Of a stretch of 64,000 bases of DNA, positions 26,173-34,201 are shown in pieces. A model generated the notes under the pieces. The model was not told where the DNA came from and did not search any database. It was given only the letters and a program-made list of their open reading frames with translations. How positions within the stretch are numbered: position 1 is the stretch's first letter; every line of letters begins with the position of its first letter. The DNA lies in assembly GCA_900114805.1 (NCBI GenBank), contig FOZN01000004.1, positions 124,001 to 188,000 on the forward strand. The letters are read 5' to 3'. This stretch comes from Agrococcus baldri. Its GTDB lineage: Bacteria; Actinomycetota; Actinomycetes; Actinomycetales; Microbacteriaceae. Made by a program: the position numbers and the translations under genes.

Positions 26173-28467
26173 TCAGCCGACGACGACCGCCTCGCGCGCG
26201 CGTCGAGCCGCCGCCACCAGGCGGGTGAGGCTCGCCACCGTCTCGTCGTAGCCGCGCGTCTTCAAGCCGCAGTCGGGGTTGACCCACAGCAGCCCCTCGG
26301 GGATGCCTGCGGTGGCGGTGGCGAGCAGCTCGTCGAGCTCGTCGTGCCCAGGCACGCGAGGGGAGTGGATGTCGTAGACACCCGGACCGATGCCGCGACC
26401 GAAGCCGTGCGCGGCGAGCGCCTCGACCACCTCCATCTTGGAGCGCGCTGCCTCGATGCTCGTGACGTCCGCATCCAGGCCGTCGATCGCATCCACCACC
26501 GTGTTGAACTCCGAGTAGCAGAGGTGCGTGTGGATCTGGGTGGCCGGCGCCGCACCGCCGGTGGCCAGCCGGAAGGCGCCCACTGACCAGTCGAGGTAGG
26601 CGGGGCGGGCCTCGCGGCGCAGCGGCAGCAGCTCGCGCAGCGCGGGCTCGTCCACCTGCACGATGCGGACGCCCGCGGCCTCGAGATCGGCGATCTCGTC
26701 GGCCAGCGCGAGCGCCACCTGGTCAGCGGTCTCGGCCAGCGGCTGGTCGTCGCGCACGAACGACCACGCGAGGATCGTGACCGGTCCGGTGAGCATGCCC
26801 TTGACGACCTTGCTCGTCAGCGACTGCGCATATGCGATCCACTCGACGGTGAAGGCCGCCGCCCTGGAGACGTCGCCCCACAGGATCGACGGCCGCGTGG
26901 CCCGCGAGCCGTAGGACTGCACCCAGCCGTGCTCGGTCGCGGCGAAGCCGTCGAAGTGCTCGGCGAAGTACTGCACCATGTCGTTGCGCTCCGGCTCGCC
27001 GTGCACGAGCACGTCGAGTCCCAGCTGCTCCTGCAGCTCGATCACGCGGCGCACCTCGGCGCGGAGCACCTGCGTGTAGCCGCTGTCGTCGAGCTCGCCT
27101 CGCGCGTGCCGTGCGCGGGCGGTGCGGATGTCGCCGGTCTGGGGGAACGAGCCGATCGTCGTGGTCGGCAGCGGCGGCAGCTCGAGCGCCTCGCGCTGCA
27201 GCCGGGCGCGCTCGTCGTACGTCGCGCGCTGGCGCGCCTCGCTCGGCAGCGACGCGAGTCGAGCGCGGACGGAGCCGTCGCGCACGCCGGGTGCAGCGGC
27301 GCGGTCCGCGACCGCGGCGCGCGCGTCGGCGAACGCCTGCTCGTCGAGGGAGCCGGTGAGCGCTGCGGCCAGTGCGACGACCTCCGCCACCTTCTGGTCG
27401 GCGAAAGCCAGCCACGATCGCAGTCGGGGGGCGAGCGACTGCTCTGCCGCCACGTCGTGCGGCACGTGCAGCAGGCTCGTGCTCGTGCCGACGGCGACCG
27501 GGCCGCGAGCCGCGATCTCCCGCAGGCGCTCCAGGGCGCCGTCGAGGTCGGTGCGCCAGACGTTGCGGCCGTGCACCACACCGGCGACCAGCGGCGTCGA
27601 GCCGGTCGCCGGCGCGCCGCCGCGCACGAGGTCGATCGCGAGTGCGTCGACGGCGTCGGCCAGCGACTCGACGCGACCGGCAGCATCCCCGTGTCCGACA
27701 TGCAGCAGCACCCGCAGTCCGGCTGCGCGCAGGGCCTCGGCACCGGCGCGGGCGACGGCCTGCAGCTCGGCGAGCTCGACGTGGTCGAAGTCGGCGATCA
27801 GCGCGGGCTCGTCGAGCTGGACCCAGGTGGCGCCGGCCGCGGCCAGCGCCTCCCCGAGCGCGCCGTAGGCGGGCACGAGCCGTTCGGCGAGCTCGATGGG
27901 CCGGATGTCCGCCGCCTTCGAGAGCGCGAGATAGGTGGCGGGCCCGACCACGACCGGGCGTCCGTGCACACCGGCCCGACCGGCCTCGACGAAGCGGTCG
28001 ACGATGCGGGTGTCGGCGAAGGAGAAGGTCGTCTCGGCGTCGAGCTCCGGCACCAGGTAGTGATAGTTGGTGTCGAGCCACTTGGTCATCTCGAGCGGCG
28101 CGGTGTCGTCATGCCCGCGCGCCAGCAGCCATTCGCCGGCGAGCCCCTCCGGCAGGCCGCCGCGCAGCCGCGGGGGCGCGACACCGAAGGTGAGGGTGGC
28201 GTCGAGCACGTGGTCGTAGTGCGCCGCCTCGATCGGGATCGAGGCGTCATCGGCTCGCAGGCCGAGCTCGCGCAGGCGCTCGAGGTCGGCCAGCCGGTTC
28301 GCGCTCGCCGCGGCGTGGAAGTCGGCGGCGTCGATGGTGCCGCGCCAGTGCGCCTCGAGCGCGCGCTTGAGCTCGCGGCGGCGGCCGATGCGGGGATAGC
28401 CGAGGATGGTGCCGCCGGGGAAGATCGGTGCCGCGGCGTGCTGCTCGCGGGTGCTGATGGTCGTCAT
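26173..28467 (-). CDS. metE: 5-methyltetrahydropteroyltriglutamate-homocysteine methyltransferase
   Basis: A 764-residue full-length cobalamin-independent methionine synthase. The N-terminal half starts GYPRIGRRRELKRALEAHWRG and contains EMTKWLDTNYHYLVPE. The catalytic half starts TTTIGSFPQTGDIRTAR. Zinc ligands are His648 and Cys650 (HTHLCYSEF), Glu672 (SIEAARSK) and Cys733 (NPDCGLKTR), with exactly the spacing of the E. coli enzyme. It transfers the methyl of methyl-H4-folate to homocysteine in the cytoplasm. ATG overlaps the metF stop, so methyl-donor and acceptor enzymes are coupled. Last gene of the met operon. Confidence 0.97.
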   Translation of the reverse strand: MTTISTREQHAAAPIFPGGTILGYPRIGRRRELKRALEAHWRGTIDAADFHAAASANRLADLERLRELGLRADDASIPIEAAHYDHVLDATLTFGVAPPRLRGGLPEGLAGEWLLARGHDDTAPLEMTKWLDTNYHYLVPELDAETTFSFADTRIVDRFVEAGRAGVHGRPVVVGPATYLALSKAADIRPIELAERLVPAYGALGEALAAAGATWVQLDEPALIADFDHVELAELQAVARAGAEALRAAGLRVLLHVGHGDAAGRVESLADAVDALAIDLVRGGAPATGSTPLVAGVVHGRNVWRTDLDGALERLREIAARGPVAVGTSTSLLHVPHDVAAEQSLAPRLRSWLAFADQKVAEVVALAAALTGSLDEQAFADARAAVADRAAAPGVRDGSVRARLASLPSEARQRATYDERARLQREALELPPLPTTTIGSFPQTGDIRTARARHARGELDDSGYTQVLRAEVRRVIELQEQLGLDVLVHGEPERNDMVQYFAEHFDGFAATEHGWVQSYGSRATRPSILWGDVSRAAAFTVEWIAYAQSLTSKVVKGMLTGPVTILAWSFVRDDQPLAETADQVALALADEIADLEAAGVRIVQVDEPALRELLPLRREARPAYLDWSVGAFRLATGGAAPATQIHTHLCYSEFNTVVDAIDGLDADVTSIEAARSKMEVVEALAAHGFGRGIGPGVYDIHSPRVPGHDELDELLATATAGIPEGLLWVNPDCGLKTRGYDETVASLTRLVAAARRAREAVVVG

Positions 28468-29393
28468 GGTGCTCCTGTGCTGATGCTGGTGGCGATGGGC
28501 AGCGCGCCGACGCCCTCGAGGACGTCGATCGCGGGTCGGTGGTCGTTGAAGGTGTAGAGGTGCACGCTGGGCGGGTCGTGCTCGGCGAGCGCGCTGATGA
28601 GCGCCACGGCGGCGTCGACGCCGATCCGCACGGCGTCCTCGGGTGCCGCTCGCGCGAGCCGGTCGGCGAGCACCTGCGGGAGCCCCTCGCCCGCGAGCTC
28701 GGCCGAGCGCACGAGCCGGCGGTGCGAGGTGGGGATCGCGACGCCGGGCACGATCGGGATGGTCACGCCCCGTGCCCGGGCGAGCTCGACGAAGCGGGCG
28801 TAGTCGTAGGGGTCGAAGAACAGCTGCGTGATGGCCATGGTGGCGCCGGCGGCCTGCTTCGCCAGCAGCGCGTCGATGTCGCGGCGATGCACGCCGGCGC
28901 CGGGATGGCCGTTCGGGAAGGCGGCCACCGCGACGTCGACCGTGCGTCGCCGGTCGGACAGCGACGCGGCGCGCAGGCCCGGCAGTCGGGTCTCCGCATA
29001 GGGCTCGCGCTCGGACTCGACCCGCTGGATGAGCTGGACGAGCTGCGACGCGGTCTGCAGCGACGTGGGCGGCATCGGGCTGTCCTCGCGCGGCGGGTCG
29101 CCGCGCAGGGCGAGGAAGCGCGTGATGCCGGCGTCGAGGAACTGCCGCACGAGCTGCGAGGTCTCCGCGACGCTGAGCCCCGTGCAGGTCAGATGCGCCA
29201 TCGGGTTCGCGCCGCCGTCGATGAGCCGCTGCAGCACCCCGAGCGAGTGGCGCGAGGTCGAGCCGCCGGCGCCGAAGGTCACCGAGACGAACTCGGGATC
29301 GAGCGCGATGAAGGCATCGACGGCTGCGTCGACGCGCGACGCGGACGCCGGAGTGCGGGGCGGGAAGAGCTCGAAGGAGTAGCGCAGGCTCAC
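28464..29393 (-). CDS. metF: Methylenetetrahydrofolate reductase
   Basis: A 309-residue flavoprotein of the MTHFR family: YSFELFPPRTP at the N-terminus with the catalytic Glu, EFVSVTFGAGGST, HLTCTGLS, LALRGDPP and ATMAITQLFFDPYDYARFVELARARGV. It reduces 5,10-methylene-H4-folate to 5-methyl-H4-folate, the substrate of MetE encoded next. GTG 29393 overlaps the metY stop (GTGA) and its own stop overlaps the metE ATG. Confidence 0.96.
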   Translation of the reverse strand: MSLRYSFELFPPRTPASASRVDAAVDAFIALDPEFVSVTFGAGGSTSRHSLGVLQRLIDGGANPMAHLTCTGLSVAETSQLVRQFLDAGITRFLALRGDPPREDSPMPPTSLQTASQLVQLIQRVESEREPYAETRLPGLRAASLSDRRRTVDVAVAAFPNGHPGAGVHRRDIDALLAKQAAGATMAITQLFFDPYDYARFVELARARGVTIPIVPGVAIPTSHRRLVRSAELAGEGLPQVLADRLARAAPEDAVRIGVDAAVALISALAEHDPPSVHLYTFNDHRPAIDVLEGVGALPIATSISTGAP

Positions 29394-30682
29394 GGACGGA
29401 TCCCCTCGAGCGCCTGCAGCAGGTCGGCGACGATGTCGTCGACCCGCTCGAGGCCGATGGAGATGCGCACCAGCCCCGGCGTGATGCCGAGCGCGCGCCG
29501 CTCGGCGTCGTCGAGCTTGCCGTGGATGGTGCTGCCGGTGTGGATCGCGAGCGTGCGGACGTCGCCGATGTGGGTCATCTGGCTCACCAGCCGCAGCCCG
29601 TCGAGGAACGCCCGAGCGGCATCGCGGCCGCCGACCAGGTCGACCGAGACGATCGAGCCGGCACCGTCGGGCAGCATCCGCTCGACCACTGCCCTGCGCG
29701 GGTCGTCAGGCCGACCGGGGTAGTGCACGTGAGCGACGGCCGGATGCGTGGCGAGCGCGTCGGCGACGGCGCGCGCGTTCTCGACGTGGCGCTCCATGCG
29801 CAGCGACAGCGTCTCGATGCCGTGCAGCAGCAGGAAGGCGCTCGTGGGCGGGAAGCTCGGGCCGTGCTCGAGCACCGTCACCGAGCGCAGGTAGGCGGTG
29901 TACGCGGCGTCGCCGAAGCGCTCGGCGAACGACTCGGCGCCGTGCGGCCGAGGCTCGTGCAGCTGCGGGAACCGGTCGGCGGCGGCGGCCCAGTCGAAGG
30001 TGCCGCCGTCGATGATGGCGCCGCCGATGACCGAGCCGTGACCGCTCAGCCACTTGGAGGTCGAGTGGATGACGACAGCCGCGCCGTGCTCGAAGGGGCG
30101 GCACAGGTAGGGCGTGGCGACGGTGTTGTCGATCACGAGCGGCACGCCGGTGCGCTCAGAGACGCGGCCGAGCATGGCCAGGTCGGCGATCTCGCCGAGC
30201 GGGTTCGCGATCGACTCGGCGTAGATCGCGCGCGTCTCCGGGAGCACCGCGTCGACCCATGCCTGCTCGTCGGCGTCGATGGAGACGGCGCTGAACCGCA
30301 GCCCCTGCCGGCGCAGTGCGCCGCGCACCATCTCGCGCGTACCCTCATAGAGCCGGTCGGAGGTGAGGATGTGGTCGCCGGACTGCGCGAGCGCCGAGAG
30401 GGCTGCGGCTATGGCTGCCTGGCCACTGGCGACCAGCACGCCGTCGACGCCGCCCTCGAGGTCGGCGATGCGGCGAGCAGCGACCACGTTCGTGGGGTTG
30501 TCGTTGCGGGAATAGGCGCGTCGCGCGCTGCGGCCGGCGAAGCGCTCCGCGCCGTCGTCGAAGCTGTCGAAGACGTAGCCGGCGCTCTGGTAGATCGGGG
30601 TGATGCGGGCGCCGGCCTCGGCGTCGACGATCGCGCCGGCGTGGATCTGGCGGGTGGCGAAGCCCCAGTCGGTCGCGCTCAT
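29390..30682 (-). CDS. metY: O-acetylhomoserine aminocarboxypropyltransferase-type PLP enzyme
   Basis: A 430-residue Cys/Met-metabolism PLP enzyme. The Schiff-base Lys is in VIHSTSKWLSGHGS. YSRNDNPTNVVAARRIADLEGG binds the PLP phosphate from the partner subunit. The length and the insertion GGTFDWAAAADRFPQLHEPRP are typical of MetY (O-acetylhomoserine sulfhydrylase) rather than of the ~390-residue MetB. It would form homocysteine directly from sulfide, or from methanethiol to give methionine. Coupled to patB upstream and metF downstream by 4-bp overlaps. Confidence 0.88.
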   Translation of the reverse strand: MSATDWGFATRQIHAGAIVDAEAGARITPIYQSAGYVFDSFDDGAERFAGRSARRAYSRNDNPTNVVAARRIADLEGGVDGVLVASGQAAIAAALSALAQSGDHILTSDRLYEGTREMVRGALRRQGLRFSAVSIDADEQAWVDAVLPETRAIYAESIANPLGEIADLAMLGRVSERTGVPLVIDNTVATPYLCRPFEHGAAVVIHSTSKWLSGHGSVIGGAIIDGGTFDWAAAADRFPQLHEPRPHGAESFAERFGDAAYTAYLRSVTVLEHGPSFPPTSAFLLLHGIETLSLRMERHVENARAVADALATHPAVAHVHYPGRPDDPRRAVVERMLPDGAGSIVSVDLVGGRDAARAFLDGLRLVSQMTHIGDVRTLAIHTGSTIHGKLDDAERRALGITPGLVRISIGLERVDDIVADLLQALEGIRP

Positions 30683-31878
30683 CGGGGCGAGCCTGCACCG
30701 ATCGGCGCCAGCGCGGCGGCGATCCGGTCGATCGCCTCCTCGAGCACGGGGGCGGGGGTCGCGAAGACCAGTCGCACGTGCTGCTCGGAGCCCGCGCCGC
30801 AGAGCGCGCCGTCCGTGAGCGTCACGCCCGCCCGCTCGCGCAGCAGTGCCGCGGGCGAGTCGGCGCCGAGGCGCAGCCCGGTCAGGTCGAGCCAGGCGAG
30901 ATAGGTGGCCTCCGGCGCGTGCCAGTGCGCACCCGGCAGGCGCTCGGCGAGCAGCGCGCCGAGCAGATCGCGGTTGCGCTGCAGGTAGTCGACCGTGCCC
31001 TCGAGCCACGGCCCGCCCGCGCGGTAGGCCGCGGTCGAGGCGACCACGCCGAGCGTCGACGCGCCGTGCACCACCGCGAAGCCGAAGCTGCGGTAGCGCG
31101 CCTCGTCGGCGTCGTTCGCGGTGATGAGCTGCGCGGCCTTGAGCCCGGGGATGTTCCAGGCCTTGGAGGCGCTGGTGCCCGTGATCGTGTGGCCGGCCGC
31201 GGCGGCCGACACGGAGGCGTACGGCACGTGCTCGCGCCCGTCGAAGCGGATGGAGGCGTGGATCTCGTCGGCGAAGACGCGTCCGCCATGGCGCTCGACG
31301 AGCTCGGCGATCTGCTCGAGCTCGGCGCGCGGCAGCACCGTGCCGGTGGGGTTGTGCGGGTTGCAGAGCACGAGCGTGCGCGCGCCGGCGGCGAACGCGC
31401 GGTCGATGCCGTCGAGATCATGCTGCCAGCGGCCGTCGATCACGACCCCGGGCACCTGCACGACCGGGCGACCGAGCGTCGCGAGGTAGGTGAGGAACGG
31501 CATGTAGGCCGGCGTCGGCACGATGACCGCGGAGCCCTCGGGCGAATAGTGCTCGACGGCAGCGCCCAGCGCCGCCATCACGTCCGAGACGGCGTGCACG
31601 CGCTCGGGGTCGACCTGCCAGCCGTGCTGCGTCGCCTGCCACGCGGCGGTCGCCTCTGCCAGCTCCGCCGCGGTCCCGGGGGAGAGGTAGCCGAGCACGT
31701 CGTCGTCGATCGCGCGGCGCAGAGCCTCTCGGACCGGCGGCGCGGTGCCGAAGTCCATCTCCGCCACCCAGGCGCCGATGGTGCCGGGATGCAGGCTCCA
31801 CTTGCGGCTCGAGGGTCGCTCGAGGGCGACCCTGCCGATGCTGTCCCACGCGTGCTCGCCGCGACCGTATGCCGTCAT
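30679..31878 (-). CDS. patB: MalY/PatB-type cystathionine (C-S) beta-lyase
   Basis: A 399-residue fold-type I aminotransferase-like enzyme of the MalY/PatB group. WVAEMDFGTAPPVREAL, FADEIHASIRFDGREHVPYASV and the PLP Lys in GTSASKAWNIPGLKAAQLI are diagnostic. It cleaves cystathionine or other S-substituted cysteines to a thiol, pyruvate and ammonia. First gene of the met operon with AGGAGG 6 nt before ATG 31878. The region upstream up to the next gene is only ~100 bp, so a SAM riboswitch is unlikely to fit. Confidence 0.9.
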   Translation of the reverse strand: MTAYGRGEHAWDSIGRVALERPSSRKWSLHPGTIGAWVAEMDFGTAPPVREALRRAIDDDVLGYLSPGTAAELAEATAAWQATQHGWQVDPERVHAVSDVMAALGAAVEHYSPEGSAVIVPTPAYMPFLTYLATLGRPVVQVPGVVIDGRWQHDLDGIDRAFAAGARTLVLCNPHNPTGTVLPRAELEQIAELVERHGGRVFADEIHASIRFDGREHVPYASVSAAAAGHTITGTSASKAWNIPGLKAAQLITANDADEARYRSFGFAVVHGASTLGVVASTAAYRAGGPWLEGTVDYLQRNRDLLGALLAERLPGAHWHAPEATYLAWLDLTGLRLGADSPAALLRERAGVTLTDGALCGAGSEQHVRLVFATPAPVLEEAIDRIAAALAPIGAGSPR

Positions 31879-31980
31879 CGCTCGCCTCCTGTTGCTCGTG
31901 CGGTCATGCTGGCAGGGGCGTCGGCCGAGCGGCGAGGCGCCCGGTAACGCGGCGACACACAGCCGCGAGCGCTCGCTCGC

Positions 31981-33618
31981 TCAGCTGCCGGCGGGCTCCG
32001 TGGGCGTCAGCGCCAGGTACTGATGCACGAAGGCGATCGCCATGCCGCCCTCACCGACGCCGGCGGCGACGCGCTTGACGGATCCCGAGCGCACATCGCC
32101 GATCGCGAATACGCCCGGCGCGCTCGTCTCCAGATCGAAGGGGCGCCGATCGAGCTGCCAGTGCCCGGAGGCCGCCGCCTCCGAGCCGGCCACGACGTAG
32201 CCGCGGGCGTCGCGCGCGATCACGTCGGGCAGCCAGCCGGTCATGGCATCGGCACCGATCATCACGAACAGCACGTCGCAGCGTCGGGCGCTGACGATCC
32301 CGGTCGCACGGTCGCGCACCTCGATCGTCTCCAGTCGCTCGGCGCCATGGGCGTCCACGACCTCGGTCCGGGTCTCGACCCGGATGCCGTCGTTCGCTGC
32401 CAACTGGTCGATCAGGTACCGCGACATGCTCACCTCGATCGAGGGTGCGCGCACGAGCAGCGTGACCGAGCGCGCGTGGCGCGCGAAGAACAGGGCCGCC
32501 TGCCCGGCGGAGTTGCCGGCGCCGACGATGCAGACCTGGGCGCCGTGGGTCAGCGCGGCGTCGCTGCGTGCGGCGCCGTAGTGCACCCCGTTGCCGATCC
32601 GGCGCTCGATCGAGGGCACCGGCAGCTTCCGCCAGGCCACACCGGTGGCGAGCAGCAGCGCGGCAGCACCGAGCACATCGCCACCGTCGAGCCGCACCTC
32701 GAGCCGTTCGGGATCGACCGCCTCCACGGTGCGGGTCACCACGATCTCCCCGCCGAGCCGCTTGGCCTGCTTCAGCGCGCGGCTGGCCAGGTCGTCGCCG
32801 GAGATGCCGAACGGGAAGCCTGTGTAGTTCTCGATGCGCGTCGACGTGCCGGCCTGGCCGCCGGGGGCGAGCGACTCGATGACGATCGTGCGCAGCCCCT
32901 CGGCGGCGCCGTTCACGGCGGCCGTGATGCCGGCCGGCCCGCCGCCGACGATGACGACGTCGTAGCGGCTGTGCTCAGGCCGCACCGCGAGCCCGGTCGC
33001 CTCGGCGACCTCCCGCATCGTGGGCTCGAGCAGCGCCTCGCCGTCCTCACGCTCGAGCACGGGGTAGCGCGCCGACTCGGCAGGGGCATCGAGCGTCACG
33101 CGGTCGAAGGCGACCTGGTTGCGTGCGAGGAAGCCGGCGATCTCGTGGGTGCGCGGATCGCCGCGCGGGCCGATGAGGCGGATGTCGGTGTCGGGCCGCT
33201 CCGCGGCGAGCTCCTGCAGCGAGTCGAGGTATCGTCGTGCGAGCCCTGCCACCCGGGTCGGGACCGATGGCGCGAGGGCTGCGAGCGTGTAGAAGGCGGT
33301 GATGTCGAGCTTCAGCACACGGGCGGCCTCGGCGGCCCGGCCGCTCGCTGGGAAGGGCGTGCTGAGCGTCATCGGCACCTCCCCGAAGAACCGTCCGGGC
33401 ACGCGCGTGCCGATCACGCGCTCCTCACCGTTGACGACCTTGGTGATCTCAGCGCGCCCCTCGACGACGACGAAGAGCGCGCGCTCGTCGCCCTCGTGGG
33501 CGAAGTACTCGCCTGCGATCAGCCGGATGTCCTCCACCGCCCGGGTCAGGTACTCGAGCGCATCCTGCGGCAGGGAGGCGAAGATCCGGATGCTCCGCAG
33601 CTCATCGACGGTGATCAC
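31981..33618 (-). CDS. cNMP-binding domain fused to thioredoxin reductase-like flavoprotein without CxxC
   Basis: A 545-residue protein in three parts. A cyclic-nucleotide-binding domain (~1-130) includes GEYFAHEGDERALFVVVEGRAEI and GRFFGEVPM. A thioredoxin-like spacer without cysteines follows (~140-215). Then a TrxR-type FAD/NAD(P)H domain carries VIVGGGPAGITAAV, GGQAGTSTRIENYTGFP, VGAGNSAGQAA and IGDVRSGSVKRVAAGVGEG. The redox CATC of TrxR is replaced by YGAARSDA, so it cannot reduce thioredoxin in the normal way. Starts at GTG 33618, overlapping the KTSC gene stop. Confidence 0.88.
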   Translation of the reverse strand: MITVDELRSIRIFASLPQDALEYLTRAVEDIRLIAGEYFAHEGDERALFVVVEGRAEITKVVNGEERVIGTRVPGRFFGEVPMTLSTPFPASGRAAEAARVLKLDITAFYTLAALAPSVPTRVAGLARRYLDSLQELAAERPDTDIRLIGPRGDPRTHEIAGFLARNQVAFDRVTLDAPAESARYPVLEREDGEALLEPTMREVAEATGLAVRPEHSRYDVVIVGGGPAGITAAVNGAAEGLRTIVIESLAPGGQAGTSTRIENYTGFPFGISGDDLASRALKQAKRLGGEIVVTRTVEAVDPERLEVRLDGGDVLGAAALLLATGVAWRKLPVPSIERRIGNGVHYGAARSDAALTHGAQVCIVGAGNSAGQAALFFARHARSVTLLVRAPSIEVSMSRYLIDQLAANDGIRVETRTEVVDAHGAERLETIEVRDRATGIVSARRCDVLFVMIGADAMTGWLPDVIARDARGYVVAGSEAAASGHWQLDRRPFDLETSAPGVFAIGDVRSGSVKRVAAGVGEGGMAIAFVHQYLALTPTEPAGS

Positions 33619-33839
33619 GAGGCAGCCGCGACCGTCCGCACCGGGAAGCGGGGCTTGACGCGCTGGTTCACGAAGGTGCCGATCGACTCAGCCGCGAGCA
33701 GCGCCTCGAACACGGCGCGCGGCACCATGCCGTACACGTAGGTGCCGCCGCCGACGAAGCGGATCGTCAGCTCGTTGCGCGCCGGATCGAAGCCGACCGC
33801 ATCCACGCTCGACGACTCCACCGGCTGCATCGGCGGCAT
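33615..33839 (-). CDS. KTSC domain protein
   Basis: A 74-residue protein matching the KTSC domain (usual length ~60): VDAVGFDPARNELTIRFVGGGTYVYGMVPRAVFEALLAAESIGTFVNQRVKPRFP. The family is named after a KTSC motif in lysyl-tRNA synthetase relatives. The standalone form has no established function; a nucleic-acid role is often guessed. GAGAGGGA precedes ATG 33839. Overlaps the cNMP-flavoprotein gene by 4 bp (GTGA), so the two are co-translated. Confidence 0.85.
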   Translation of the reverse strand: MPPMQPVESSSVDAVGFDPARNELTIRFVGGGTYVYGMVPRAVFEALLAAESIGTFVNQRVKPRFPVRTVAAAS

Positions 33840-33883
33840 GGCACGCAGTCCCTCTCCCCGGGATCGGCTGTGGCTGCCCGTGC

Positions 33884-34120
33884 TCAGTCGAACGAGGGAT
33901 CGACCGCGGGGCCGGCGTCGTCGAGCACGAAGGTCAGCTCGAGCGTCACCTGCCACGAGGTGATGGCACCGTCCTTGATGTTGACGACGTGATCCTTGAC
34001 CCAGGCGCCCTCGATGCCGCGCAGCGTCTCGTTCGCTCTCGTGATGCCCTGGGTGATCGCATCCTCGAAGCTGGTCTCCGAGCGTGCGCTGATGGTGGTG
34101 ATCCGTGCGATGGATGCCAT
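33884..34120 (-). CDS. Dodecin family flavin-binding protein
   Basis: A 78-residue dodecin: ARITTISARSETSFEDAITQGITRANETLRGIEGAWVKDHVVNIKDGAITSWQVTLELTFVLD. Dodecins assemble into hollow dodecamers that store or buffer FMN and other flavins, with a Trp stacking on the isoalloxazine (Trp at SWQV fits). ATG 34120 follows AGGAGG. It lies 44 bp upstream of the KTSC-flavoprotein pair on the same strand, a possible flavin-linked unit. Confidence 0.92.
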   Translation of the reverse strand: MASIARITTISARSETSFEDAITQGITRANETLRGIEGAWVKDHVVNIKDGAITSWQVTLELTFVLDDAGPAVDPSFD

Positions 34121-34201
34121 TGCCGTCCTCCTCGACTGCGGCGCGAGGGAACTCCTCGCGCCGCCAGCCAATCGTGGAACGCCACCGAAGGGAAGCCCCG
34201 A

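Noticed and set aside
31879-31980. Possible SAM or other methionine riboswitch before patB
   Set aside because: The whole gap is about 100 bp including the ribosome site and a promoter; no SAM-aptamer-like pattern of paired segments was seen.
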